DNA of 64,000 bases, taken from Haliotis asinina (lineage: Eukaryota; Mollusca; Gastropoda; Lepetellida; Haliotidae). Numbering within the stretch: position 1 is the first letter of the stretch; each line of letters opens with the position of its first letter. Below are positions 1 through 10,528 of the stretch, piece after piece. The translations under genes and the position numbers were made by a program. The notes beneath the pieces are model-generated. The model saw only the letters and a program-made list of their open reading frames with translations, had not been told where the DNA came from and made no database searches. The stretch covers positions 32,013,753 through 32,077,752 of the forward strand of contig NC_090290.1 of the NCBI RefSeq assembly GCF_037392515.1, in the 5' to 3' direction.

Positions 1-66
1 ATACATACATACATACATACATATGTGTGTGTGTGAGAGAGAGAGAAAAAAGAGAGAGAGAGAGAT
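1..66. repeat. Compound microsatellite (ATAC)n-(GT)n-(GA)n
   Basis: The window opens inside a tetranucleotide ATAC run that changes into GT and then GA dinucleotides. ATAC arrays recur at 42.6, 48.6 and 49.4 kb, and two of those are the tails of one repeat family. Confidence 0.9.
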
Positions 67-1140
67 TATAGATTATAGTAACAATTGTATTCTCCAGGTA
101 CATTCTTCTTTCATCTGATGCATACAGTTGCCCTGACTTGCTCGACTGGCTAGTGAGACGTCATGTACGTAAGTTTACACTGAAAGAAGATAACAGTGAT
201 ACCCACCTAAACTTTATCCGTGATGACTTGTATGAATGCGTCTTTATCTGTGTGTTTTCTCTTGCAGCGACAGCTGCCTATTATATCCTATGAGATATAT
301 ACTGTCTGTGATCATGGTCTCCTCTACAGAGTTTCTAGTCTGATCCTAACCTATTCTTATTGGATGACACGTAATACAGCTATCGAAGGAGCGACCACAC
401 TGGCTGCCTTGTACTGGACGCTACCGTGTGTGTCCTGGTTGTAGCTCATTCAAAACCCTGCATCCTAATATCCACAGTCACACACGGACGGAGCTTTTCC
501 TGAACAACTGTCATAGAGGGTAGCGTGAAAATTTAGTCGGAGTCACTATGGCCTCAAAACTCATACTGGAGCATTTTGTAAGACCTGTAGGAATTTAAAG
601 TAACAGTGGAGGCCACTATTTGACAGAAGAAGAAACTATAAAGGAACGTGGTTGGCCTCTGTGACGCGGTGCTTGGCTTTGTTTCAGTTTCGATTTGCCT
701 GGTCCAGATTCGAATATTAAAGCTGAAGCATTGCCGAGACAGGCAACACAACACAAACCACGAACGTATTTTGTCATGCACACATATACTCATAGTCAGG
801 AAATTCTAATAAATGATACGTGCACAAATTATCTTTCCTCACACATGAATGTCGTTTTCAGATTGCTCTTCTGCTATTTTCAATGTACCTCGCTTACATG
901 AAAGAAACATTTTCTATATTCCACGCTGGGATTGCAAGATTTATTTGGTACTTCTTTATCACGAATAGCATTGAATTATGTATGGGGCACGGAAATTACC
1001 GATGGTTTGCGAATGCAAATCGATGGAAGGGAAATACCTCTAAATCTGTTTTTCTTTTCGTCTGCAAAATCTAGCGATGGCTACAAAATGTTCTGTACCC
1101 GTGCTTCAAACAAACCAAAATTAACATTGAGGTGTTCGGT
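67..1140. other. No supported gene
   Basis: AT-rich sequence with only short overlapping open frames, no convincing splice-bounded exon and no repeat that I can assign. Confidence 0.5.
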
Positions 1141-1256
1141 AAGATAAATACGTTGTTCACTGCTCTTTGCGGGCTGAAGGAACATAAATAAACATCAAGG
1201 GTACATCAACCTATGTTCCCCTCGTGTCGTGACCAGTGAACAACTCATATTGTAGT
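1141..1256 (+). repeat. Dispersed hairpin-type repeat, copy 1
   Basis: This stretch shares the words 'gggtacatcaaccta', 'gttcccc' and 'gtgaccagtgaacaac' with 20645-20745, and is related to 33290-33420. The family carries an ACCCTCG arm that can pair with a CGAGGGT arm. This copy directly abuts the long repeat starting near 1250. Confidence 0.6.
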
Positions 1257-2770
1257 CCAGGAGGAGAATTTCAAAAGGGGCCTGGATTTCCTAGCCTCCC
1301 AAGTACTGATTTGGTTTGACACTATTTTCAGTTAGTATGATGTCTTGGGCTCATGAAAAGGCCTGCAATATACTCTCAGATTGTGGTATCAGTTTTTTTC
1401 CATAGGCAATTTTATGTGATGGGGGTCTGTGAGCATTTTCATGACATTTGGTTTGCTGCCCGACCATCTCAAAGTTAATCATTAATAGTTTTACTACTAT
1501 CAATCTGATCACTTTCATTTTGACGTTTGTGTATTGGTAAAGCATGTATATTTGTTTTACATATTTTTGCTTTTAAAAATAATCAAAATGGCCGCCATTT
1601 TGCCCGCCATTTCGAATTGTCGTGTGTTGCCTTCTCGGCAGTTAAACTTACATAAAAATTACCACCGAATGTGTCCATTTACATCCAATGTTGATACTTT
1701 TGACGTTTTGCACTCTTATCTCTTCTAGAGTGGTGGCTTGGGCACCAAACAAGTAGTTTTGTTGGTCATGTCGTGGTAATATAATGTTTTACAGCTTACT
1801 CTTTGAGACAGGGGAGTTTATATATATAATTAGCGATTCTCCGACTTTTCATGTAAATGTGTGGTGGTAGTTTACATTATTCTTGCAGTTAGAATCAGTT
1901 GTTTTTATTTCCTGTTTACTTCTAGAGTGACAACACGTTATATGGAATTATTTCATATTATCCAGAATTCAAAATTGTAGTTTTACTACTTATGCATAGC
2001 AGAGGGCTAGGTTTGTACTGATATGTAAAAAAAACAATTCATTTGACTAAGTTTGTACTGACATGTGAAACAAACAAGTCATTTGATGCCAAATACTTTA
2101 TACTGTATCGAAAAAGAACAAAATTTCAATGGTATGGTTTATGAAAGGGACATTTGCCTAAAATAGTTGGTGAAATAACCTCATCCAAAGTGTTAAAAAA
2201 CAATGCTTCAAGGCCGATAACTGCGTCTAAGCTCTGGCTGTACAGGGTTCGGGGAAGCAGGGTACAGCTTCCCCTATAATTTTTTTACAGGTTACTTTCT
2301 ATGCATAAACGTATTGATATAACACTCTTTAAATGTCGATAGGGCTCCCTTGATTGAGAAATGATATCTTCGGCCTTGTAGCTATTCCAAGTTGTCTGTC
2401 AGATAACTCTTAATCACTTTTGAAACATTCAGAAGCTTACAATTAACTCTTCTCTTCACTTTCTTTCATATTATATGTTACATCATGTCAGAATTGGAGT
2501 CATCTACAAGCCAAAGCTGTTCGGGCAACAATCACCTGCCATACAAAAGGACATGTCTCTGTGCACAATAAATCAGTTCATCTGCATTGACATAGATCTC
2601 TCTGCTGGCATGCTGACCTTTTGCATCTACTCGGCGTCAGTTCAACCAATTCACGGGGAGCAGGATCTCTCGACATCAGAAAAAGGATAAGCTGACCATC
2701 ACAAATGCTCCAACCAGGGCCAACTGGTGAAGGAATCTTCATGATTGGTTGTATCCCCACATGCACACTG
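1250..2770 (+). repeat. Long mobile-element-derived repeat, copy 1
   Basis: This unit is present again in reverse complement at 9150-10462. Shared landmarks include 'agcctcccaagtactgattt', 'gagacagggga', 'attctccgacttttcatg', 'ccagaattcaaaattg' and a final stretch around 2475-2740 that reads as the tail of a mobile-element protein on the minus strand. This copy is about 0.2 kb longer, partly from an insertion of roughly 130 bp near 2220-2370. Identity is high in blocks but interrupted by indels, so both copies are old. Confidence 0.8.
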
Positions 2771-3215
2771 TGGTTAACGCGCTCAATAAGACGTTTTAGA
2801 CTGCTGGATGTTGGTGGGAGTTTTTGTCAATACTTCATCTACAAGCATTACTAGAGTATTTGGTATATACATTGTGACCCATTTGTTGTGTGGAGCTTCT
2901 CATCCCTGGGCTTTATAGACTTTTTGGGAATCAATGTAGAAGAGAAGATTTTCAGTTTCAGGTTCAATCGATGTAAAGGTGACCAAACATTTGTCTTGGA
3001 AGAGTTCAGCTGACTACATATGATATTAATCCTTTTGCTCTGTTCAACATGCACGAAGCTGTAAATTATATCCTTTGGGACAACAACTCCACTTGCAATG
3101 TTCAAAAGATCCAGACATGACAAGCCATTCATTTGGAAGACTGAATGGATTTTCCCATCAATCCTGATTAGCATATTGACATTTCTAATGTTCCTTTTAC
3201 AATGGCTCATTCAGA
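2530..3215 (-). pseudogene. Remnant of a mobile-element-type protein with Cys-rich tail
   Basis: On the minus strand an open frame (3210-2851) is followed by a second one (2766-2578). The second ends in the order PSPVGPGW, DGQL, a P-x-ELVEL stretch and then a Cys cluster (C..SACQ....CQCR...LLCTETC). This order matches, from memory, the C-terminal end of a multi-copy protein found in many cnidarian, aphid and mollusc genomes, whose tail reads roughly CGCKK.C.G.C.C.KA.L.CT..C. Those proteins behave as mobile-element proteins, but I cannot name the superfamily with confidence. The frame is broken by a stop within the Cys cluster and by gaps between frames, so it is not functional. The Cys-rich tail also occurs, more decayed, in the inverted copy at 9.2-9.4 kb. 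Confidence 0.5.
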
Positions 3216-4205
3216 TGGAACATCAAGAAAAAATATCAAATGCGGTTTATAAGAGGAACTTCAAACGGGAGTATTTGGTCCTTCGTTGCCTACTAGCAGA
3301 GGAAAGAATGCTGGCTCTTCATATAATCAATGGCATGGCAAAATTGCAAATGTGCAGAAAGGGATTTGCTTAAAAATTTGGAGACTAAGATGATGCATTG
3401 AGATCAATTCGGAATAGAACCGACTGCATTTTAGCTGATGCTGTTTGGGACAGGTATGCCAGGCAAGAGTCGGTCGAAGTAGGGGAGCAAATCAAAGGTG
3501 ATTGTCAACAGCACAACAAGTCAAGATTGTTGGTAAAAACGCACCACTATCAAGACTTTGGGACAAATCAGCGGTCCTCTCAACAAGTCTTGTCTTGTCG
3601 CACATACGAACAAACGATGCAGTCCTGTTGGTCCGGCCATGCTACCTGTTGTTATGCCCGAGGCACGCCAAGGTACGTTTGTAGTTCTTAGGACGTCCTG
3701 ACCTGCCTTAACAATAACTGTAAAAAGAGACTGAACGGGATAGAACGTGTAATGATAATATAAAGTAAAATGCTCGTTTGATCATAAACAGTTATCAGTA
3801 TGTCTACGTCTTCTGTGCCCAGTCCCCAGACAGCTGGTATTACGTATAAACAGGGAAGAAATGCGCCTTCACCACATGTGAACAACGTGTTCAAGCAGTT
3901 CAAATCCGTCTTTAGTCAGTTTCTATCCGTTCTGGATTGGACCTACCACTTTCTTAACATGCACTACCCAGCTCTAACTCTTTCTTAAATCAACCAGCTC
4001 GTATTCAGACACCTCTTTCCGTTCGCACTACATTCTCACTCTGATTCTAGTGTGTGCAGTGGTAATAGCAAACATGTCCTGGTTTGATTTCTGAAAGTAA
4101 CCAGCCCATTCTATTTCCGTTATCAGTTTCAAGATGGAACATCGACTCCACCATGCCTTCACAGAAACATGAGGGTGGACCAAGAAAGACATCTTATTTA
4201 ATGAA
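3216..4205. other. Repeat-like sequence, no supported gene
   Basis: A plus-strand frame at 3398-3691 contains AVWDRY followed by a charged stretch. This faintly resembles an internal segment of the same element class as the remnant just to the left, but in the opposite orientation. I do not treat it as a gene. The rest is unassigned. Confidence 0.35.
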
Positions 4206-4335
4206 TGAGAGAGTGAGTTTAGCTTTACGCCGCTTTTTAGCAATATTCCAGCAATATCACGGCGGGGGACACCAGAAAATGGGCTTCACACATTGTACTC
4301 ATGTGGGGAATCGAACCCGGGTCCTCATTCTGTGC
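4206..4335 (-). mobile_element. tRNA-derived SINE, partial copy
   Basis: In reverse complement the copy reads from the tRNA B-box region (CCGGGTTCGATTCCCCACAT) through 'cattttctggtgtcccccgccgtgatattgctgg' style body to the tail 'gctaaaaagcggcgtaaagc' and 'ctcac'. The A-box side is missing, so it is truncated at the head. Related copies lie at 7567-7730 and 39150-39310. Confidence 0.8.
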
Positions 4336-4494
4336 AGTTGATCCAGTCTGCCGAATATGCCCTTCCCCGAAACAAGACACAAGAAAGGTCATTAAAACAT
4401 CGGAATTTCACAAGAATATCTTAAGAAAATCTTAAGGGAATATATCGGAATTTGGTACAATTATATAAAACATTATCAATTTATATCTTCTATG

Positions 4495-4690
4495 ATCTGC
4501 AACCAGATCTTAATACACGCATAACCAAATGTACGATTATTCAAAACCAGCTTTAATCCATAAATGTACAGTCTACGATCATTTAGATGCAAATCTGAAT
4601 AAACACACGCACAATCTACAATTATGAAAAACTGGATCTAAATCCACAAATGTTTAACATACAGTGCACGATGACTGGAAGATGCATCCA
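4495..4690. repeat. Degenerate ~100 bp tandem duplication
   Basis: Two adjacent units begin at 'cacgc' (4516 and 4616). They share in order 'acaattat/acgattat', 'aaaactgg/aaaccag', 'aatcca.aaatg', 'tacagt..acgat' and 'gatgca'. The period is 100 bp with many substitutions. Confidence 0.6.
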
Positions 4691-5204
4691 CACCAAGACT
4701 TGTATCTACGTGACAGCTGATTCAGCAAAAGTACATGTACCTGAAAATGTAGCCAAGAGGTATTCTAAACAATTCTTATCGTCTGGAAAAAGTAGCTGAC
4801 TAAGAGCAACAATTTGCTCTGAAACGAAGTATGAAGAATAAAAAAGAAATACTGTTATTAATAAAACGTGTCGTGTGTTTAAAGTTATATTGTTGTTGTT
4901 TTTAGAATATCTCAAACCTGGGAGTATATCATATCTACTTTGTAAATCACCTAGGTGTCAATATTGTTGTTTCAAATGCGTGTTCCTTTAAGGTCAAATT
5001 CATCCATATCGAGAGATTTAATTCATTCAAAATGTATTATCCTACTTTGTCTTTCTGGGGTGCATGTCGCTTCACAACACATCTTTAGAACTATTTGCAC
5101 AAGGAAAGGATGAATAAACCCACCACGAAACATGATGGGCTAAATCAATTCAGTGTCCACCATAACACCATATCTTGATGATGACATGCATACAGTAATA
5201 GATG
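4691..5204. other. No supported gene
   Basis: AT-rich spacer with no assigned content. Confidence 0.45.
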
Positions 5205-5560
5205 TGGTTTGGGTGTTCCAGTGGTGTAGTGGTGGAAGTAGTTGTGTCGTAATTAGTGGTGGCTGTGTTGCGTCCCATGTTGTGTCGGTGGCTGTGGTGT
5301 CTATATGTAGTGGTGCATGTAGTTGTGCCCATCCATTGGTGGATGTTGTGGTGTTACCATGTAATGCCGGTGGTGGTGTGCCATGTATTGGTGAATGGGA
5401 TGGTGCTGGCTTATGTATGCCTGTGGTGGTGCCCCATACATTGGTGGATGTTGTGGTGTACTCATGTATGTCAGTGGCGGTGTGCCATGCATTGGTGGAT
5501 GTGATGGTGGTGAATCATGTATGTCTCATGTACATGTATGGTGGTGTCCCATGTAGAGGT
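5205..5560 (+). repeat. GT/GG-rich minisatellite, ~52 bp period
   Basis: The phrase 'ATTGGTGGATG' or a close variant recurs at 5335, 5387, 5440 and 5491. Between copies lie 'ttgtggtgt', 'atgta' and 'ggtggtgtgcc' segments, giving a period of 51-53 bp. It is open in more than one frame only because it is repetitive and stop-poor, so those frames are not called as genes. Confidence 0.75.
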
Positions 5561-5627
5561 GACTTCTCACTTTACACAAAAAGTAAACGAAATTAATATT
5601 TCGAATCCACGTAATTTTATTTTAAGT

Positions 5628-5906
5628 CTTAGAATTTTATTCAAGTTAGGATAAAAGTTATTTAACAAACGATCATAGATTCAAATCGCTATTACTGGTT
5701 TGTATTGCAAGGGGGTAAGCGCAACAGTTAGATCAGTGAAACAAGTGCACGTGCGGTACGTGATGAGCGTTAACTTAGACCAACACAACTTCTTCTCGGA
5801 GTTATATTTAATGTGCATACCCCCTTGTGATACAAACAAAGAGAGTGATTTGAAATTACGATCGTTTGTTAAACAACTTTCATACTAAGATGAATAAAAT
5901 TCTGAG
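5628..5906. mobile_element. MITE with ~85 bp terminal inverted repeats
   Basis: The left arm (about 5628-5716) starts CTTAGAATTTTATTC and runs to 'GCAAGGGGGTA'. The right arm (about 5819-5906), in reverse complement, starts CTCAGAATTTTATTC and ends 'CACAAGGGGGTA'. The arms pair over roughly 85 bp with scattered mismatches, leaving a ~100 bp unique centre with no coding capacity. This is the structure of a non-autonomous DNA transposon. I cannot assign the superfamily because the target duplication is unclear. Confidence 0.8.
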
Positions 5907-6734
5907 AATTTTATGTTCACTTGGCAAGGTAAAATTATAAGGATTAGCAATCTCAATTTCACTTTATTCGCTTTACTCTTTGCTTAAAGAGACATTCATC
6001 GGTACGTTTTCACGGCAAACAGACTGTAACTGCATAGTAACATGAGTGAGTCACGAATGCGATGAGCAGTGATAAGCACATAACAGTTTACAACATTCCC
6101 ACCCACGGACGACAGTTTGTTTTAATTCATTTGTATTGAATGATCCATACACCTATGTCACTTTGGGTTTAGCTTCTAATTTTAAATTTACACTGCGTCA
6201 TACCTGTATTGTATTAGTCGTTGATTCTGTTTTAATCATATTGTCTTACATATATAAGTCTGTAATTAATGAAAGAAGTTTTTGTTTCGTTTTGTTTCAA
6301 AAAAGAGTATCACCAGGTCTTTCTTGGCTCACGCTAAAACAGAAAACATGTCTCTGTGCAAACACTTGTGATTGAGGTGTTTCCAATAGCTTTAACCCTT
6401 TGTTTCGGGTTCGGCGACTGGGATTAGGTTGCGTAAGGTGGCTGGTTTACCCTTTGTCGTTTCCAGCTCCACACTTCAAGTGAGAGACCGAAGCGAACGA
6501 CTAAAGCCCGCTTGGAGTCTGAGCACCGACTCACAATGATGTGAAATATTCGTCGTGGGGACAGACAGTTTTGAGATCCCTTACAGGTAGGACGACTTCA
6601 AGTGTTCTTCAAAAGGGCGACAGAGGACTAGACAGGCAGGTGGTTCCAAATATATTTTGAAGAAAATATGCGTCTTCATGAATGTTTGTTTAATATACAG
6701 AGCGCACTCATTCTCTCATAGTATACAGCCATCT
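5907..6734. other. No supported gene
   Basis: Non-repetitive as far as I can see, with short frames only. Confidence 0.45.
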
Positions 6735-6895
6735 AGGTATAGATAGGAAAGGTTGATGCTGGTGTGTGCATGTAAACGGAGTGGAAGTGTAGCCTAGTTT
6801 TCATGTATTGGCAAGCCACATTCAGTGCCAGTGTTCGAGTCCCCACTTAAATACTATGGCTCACGTACACTTCTGAGGCCCGTCGTTGAAATATT
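6735..6895 (+). mobile_element. tRNA-like SINE family B, copy 1
   Basis: It shares 'aggtata.at.ggaaaggttgat.ctggtgt', 'gtaaacggagtgg', 'gtgtagcctagttttca', 'gttcgagtccccacttaaata' and 'acttctgaggcccgtcgt' with 8126-8268. The string GTTCGAGTCCC is a polymerase III B-box and 'gtgtagcctagt' looks like an A-box remnant. Confidence 0.75.
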
Positions 6896-6969
6896 GCCAA
6901 AGTGGTCTAAAACCACACTTACTCGCTGTTGTTAAACCAATCTACACACGCGAGAAATGTGATTCCTGA

Positions 6970-7230
6970 TGCTTATTCATAACTCATTTCTTTCAGCCGC
7001 AGGAACCCTGGCACATTCTGGATTTGGTGTTGTGTCCCTCTAAACCCTTCCACCTGGACTTTAGTGCCCTGGCTTTCCGAGGGACCGATGGGATGAGCTT
7101 TTGTCTCATGGTGGCTCAACAGTACATCCGCTCTCCACGTAGCCCCTCGCCGACTGTACATGGAGTAGGTTCGGTGTTAGGGCCTGATTGTACAGTCAGG
7201 ATGGTTGTTACAGCAACCCAGCTAGTTTAG
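6970..7230 (+). other. Unassigned open frame, possibly mobile-element or exon remnant
   Basis: The segment is preceded by a good polypyrimidine-AG ('catttctttcag' ending near 6998). It stays open on the plus strand through PSKPFHLDFSALAFRG, then YIRSPRSPSP, and ends at a TAG near 7228. GC content is above its surroundings. I recognise no domain and see no partner exon, so this could be a decayed exon or transposon piece. Confidence 0.25.
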
Positions 7231-7566
7231 GGGTGGCACACTCTGTGGCCACAGTCTTTTCAGCATCCCCAGTACGCCCAATGCTGACTTCCCTTGACTT
7301 GTAGATTTAGGTGGTAGTGTAGATAGGGCCCCCTTCGTGCATGCCCTGTTCGATGCTATCTATAGATGGCATAACTTAGTGTTAACCCACAATACCATCC
7401 TTCAGTAGGTAGTTCGAGACAAAGCAAGTCCCGGCTGGTCACTTTGAGAGTCAGTGTACTGGCCGACTGCGCGACCACCTGCTGGTAAAGTATTTCAATT
7501 TAATATTTAGATTAAATATTGTTCTCACGCCCCGACATATTTGTTTTGCAATTAAATCTATGGGGA
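7231..7566. other. No supported gene
   Basis: Moderately GC-rich spacer with no assigned content. Confidence 0.4.
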
Positions 7567-7730
7567 TTGTCGAATAACCGAATGGTTAAAGCGTTCGCTC
7601 ATGACGCTCCAAACAACCCTAATTCCATTTACCATATGGGAATAATGTGTGAAGTATATATTTGTTGTTTCTCACCGTGATATAGCTGGTATACTGCTAA
7701 AAGCGGTGTAAAAGGTACACTCAAACAGTC
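7567..7730 (+). mobile_element. tRNA-derived SINE, full-length but diverged
   Basis: The head 'ccgaatggttaaagcgttcgctcatgacg' is tRNA-like and is followed by the family body ('gggaataatgtgtgaag', 'ctcaccgtgatatagctgg') and tail 'ctgctaaaagcggtgtaaaa'. The B-box is decayed, so it is an old copy of the family also seen at 4206-4335 and 39150-39310. Confidence 0.85.
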
Positions 7731-7914
7731 ATGATCTGTGTGGAAAGCACGAATTATGTAGAATGTTCTTTGCCCATTTTAGTAGAACCGTCGTTTACGC
7801 AAGCAACTGTTTCTTTCAAACACTCTTTTGAAGAAAACATAAAATGCTGTGCAATCTTGTTTACCATGACGTCTACTGCAAAGTTACAACTTGAGTTTCA
7901 TGTTTGAGATTTTT

Positions 7915-8125
7915 TCACGAGTAGTTTAGTTTTATGCCGCACTCATCAATATTCCAGCTATGTGATGACGGTCTGTAAATAATCGAGTCTGGACCCGACA
8001 ATCCAGAGATCAATAACATGAGCATCTTTGCAATTCGGAACCGACGACATGTGTCAACCAAGTCAGCGAGCCTGACCACCCGATCCCGTTAATCGCCTCT
8101 TACAACTTGCATAGTCAGAGCCTTT
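7915..8125 (+). mobile_element. Abalone-type short repeat
   Basis: The copy contains 'gtagtttagttttatgccgcactca', 'aatattccagctatg', 'gacggtctgtaaataatcga', 'gacaatccagagatcaa' and 'accaagtcagcgagcctgaccacccgatcccgtta', which I recognise as a very common Haliotis interspersed repeat. A shorter, internally duplicated relative lies at 30003-30200. Confidence 0.85.
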
Positions 8126-8268
8126 TAGGTATAAATGGGAAAGGTTGATACTGGTGTAAACGGAGTGGTGGTGTAGCCTAGTTTTCAAGAGTTGGCACGC
8201 CACGTTCAGTGCTAGTGTTCGAGTCCCCACTTAAATACTTACACTTCTGAGGCCCGTCGTGTAGACAT
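8126..8268 (+). mobile_element. tRNA-like SINE family B, copy 2
   Basis: Second copy of the family at 6735-6895, with the B-box GTTCGAGTCCC intact. It sits directly against the end of the preceding repeat, so one inserted next to or into the other. Confidence 0.75.
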
Positions 8269-8685
8269 ATAACTTTCATTTATAGACACAGTAAGTACCA
8301 ATGATGTAAAATATATACACTTTACTATTAGGAGCAGGGATACCATCGTCCTAGGGGCGGAAATGGACCTGAAGTCCCCCAGAGGTAGGACGACTGCCAA
8401 GAAGACATTCCATGGACAGAAGTGGATCAATGATTCTTCTGGAGCAGGATGTGGATGTGAATGTGGATGTTTTACTGTTCGTACATTTTGTGACAATGTA
8501 CTATGCGTGTCTACTACTGTACACCCTCCAGTAGAATAGGTACCGTTGCATACGTAGAGGGAACACGGTTCCAGAGTGTTATTTGTTTTGTCAAAAATGT
8601 TTTTTATCTCTGGTTTTACATGTCGGGCTTCAGTTACCTTTGACCTTGTCCAAATCTCAAATTTGAACAAGGTCAATTTAGACAC
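8239..8685 (-). other. 148-codon open frame, doubtful coding
   Basis: This is one of the longer uninterrupted frames outside the named genes. Its C-terminal end lies in the SINE copy at 8126-8268, so the frame as read is not a clean gene. The middle holds a short cluster C.LYVCNGTYSTGGC and a His/Pro run (HPHSHPHPAP). No signal peptide and no known domain are visible. I list it because an exon could be hidden in 8440-8640, but chance is the likelier explanation. Confidence 0.15.
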
Positions 8686-9149
8686 ACATTCTACGGCAAC
8701 AATTTTAGTTCAAGGATTTGGTACTGTTCCATGTTGGGAATGATGACATTAAAAAACGTAATCCGCACAGCTGGTCCAATTGTACATTTTTGTTTGTTGT
8801 TTTGTTTTTGAAAGTTGTGAACTCCAGAAGAACTGTTTTTGTCCATGAAAATCGCCGTGTAGGAGTGCTTGCTTTTGCCATGCACTGTCATACACTGCCA
8901 TACACTGCTAAACACTGCCAACACAGAAACACATCAACAAACAGTCCAACATCAGTATACGGGCGTAGTATAATATCTAGACACCAGAACAAAACAAAAG
9001 CCTATCAACATTACCAGATCACATCTCACAGACTTTTAGTTCAATGTATGTACCAAACAACCCAGTAATATCTGTAGATGAGACAAGACATTAAATGAAA
9101 AGCTCCCACTAACAGTCTAGAATATCATAGTGAGCAAGTAAACTACCAA
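8686..9149. other. No supported gene; short ACACTGCC reiterations
   Basis: Near 8880-8922 the word 'acactgcc/acactgct' is reiterated about four times. Otherwise unassigned. Confidence 0.4.
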
Positions 9150-10462
9150 GTGCATGTTTGGAAACGGTATCTGCAGCCAATCATATTCCTTCACCACTTG
9201 ACCATGGTTGGAGCATTTGTGATGGTCAGCTTATCCTTTTTCTGGTGTTCTGATGTCGAGAGATTCAACTCCCCTTGGATTAGTTGAATTGACATAGAGT
9301 AAATGCAATAAAGTATGCCAGCAGAGAGATCTATGTCAATGCAGATGAACTGATTTATTGTGCACAGAGACATGTCTTTTTGTATGGCAGGTGATTGTTG
9401 CCCGAACAGCTTTAGCTTGTAGATGACTCCAATTTTGACATGATGTAACAAATGATATGAAAGAAAGTGAAGAGAAGAGTTAATTGTAAGCTTCTGAATG
9501 TATCAAAAGTGATTAAGAGTTATGTGACAGACCATTTGAACAGCTACAACAAGAGCTTCGACACAGTTATCGGTCGTGAAGCATAGTTTTTTAATACTTT
9601 GGATAATGTTATTTCATCAAATATTTAGGAATGTGAAGCTTTTATTAACCATAACATTGAAATTTATTATTTTTTTCTATACTGTGTTAAACATGTGACA
9701 CCAAATGACTTGTTTGTTTCACAGATCAGTACAAATTTAGTCCTGTGCTATGTATAAGTAGTAAAACTACAATGGCGGCTATCTTGGCGGCAATTTTGAA
9801 TTCTGGATAATATGAAATAATTCCATATAACGTGCTGTCACTCTAGAAGTAAACAGGAAACAAAAACAACTGATTCTAGATACAAGAATAATGTAAACTT
9901 TCAATAAATAAATCACCAAAAAACACATTAACATGAAAAGTCGGAGAATCACAAACATCCCCTGTCTCAAAGAATATGCTGTATATTATACAAGTCGAAT
10001 AAGCATTATATTACCACGACATGACCATGCAAAAGTACAAATTTGATTGACACATTCGGTGGTAATTTTTATGTAAATTTAACTGCCGAGAAGGCAACAA
10101 TTCGAGATGGCGGGCAAAATGGCGGCCATTTTGATTATTTTTAAAAGCAAAAATATGTAAAGAAAACGTTATACATGCTTTACCAATAAACAAAAGTCAA
10201 AATGAAAGTGATCAGATTGATAGTAGTAAAACTAACCATGATTAACTTTGAGATGTTGTCGGGCAGCAAACCAAATGTCATTATAAGGCTCACAGACCCC
10301 CATCACATAAAATGGCCTATGATACCACAATCTGAGAGTATTACAGGCCTTTTCATGAGCCCAAGACATCATACTAACTGAAAACAATGTCAAACCAAAT
10401 CAGTACTTGGGAGGCTACGACATCAGATTTTTCACCTGCCACCTCCTGGACTATTGTAGTCA
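9150..10462 (-). repeat. Long mobile-element-derived repeat, copy 2 (inverted)
   Basis: Reverse-complement partner of 1250-2770. Matching anchors include 'gatggtcagcttatcctttttctg', 'gacatgtct', 'gtagatgactcc', 'ataatatgaaataattccatataacgtg', 'catgaaaagtcggagaat' and 'aaatcagtacttgggaggct'. A Tc1 transposon was inserted about 65 bp beyond its outer end. The inner ends of the two copies are 6.4 kb apart. Confidence 0.8.
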
Positions 10463-10528
10463 ACCTAGTCTTGTGTCAAAATGCAGTTAGTGTGGTTGAC
10501 GTTTAACACTGAATGTTCTGACATTGTA

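Noticed and set aside
5153-5596. 147-codon frame in the GT-rich minisatellite
   Set aside because: Repetitive sequence poor in stops; the frame follows the repeat and not a gene.
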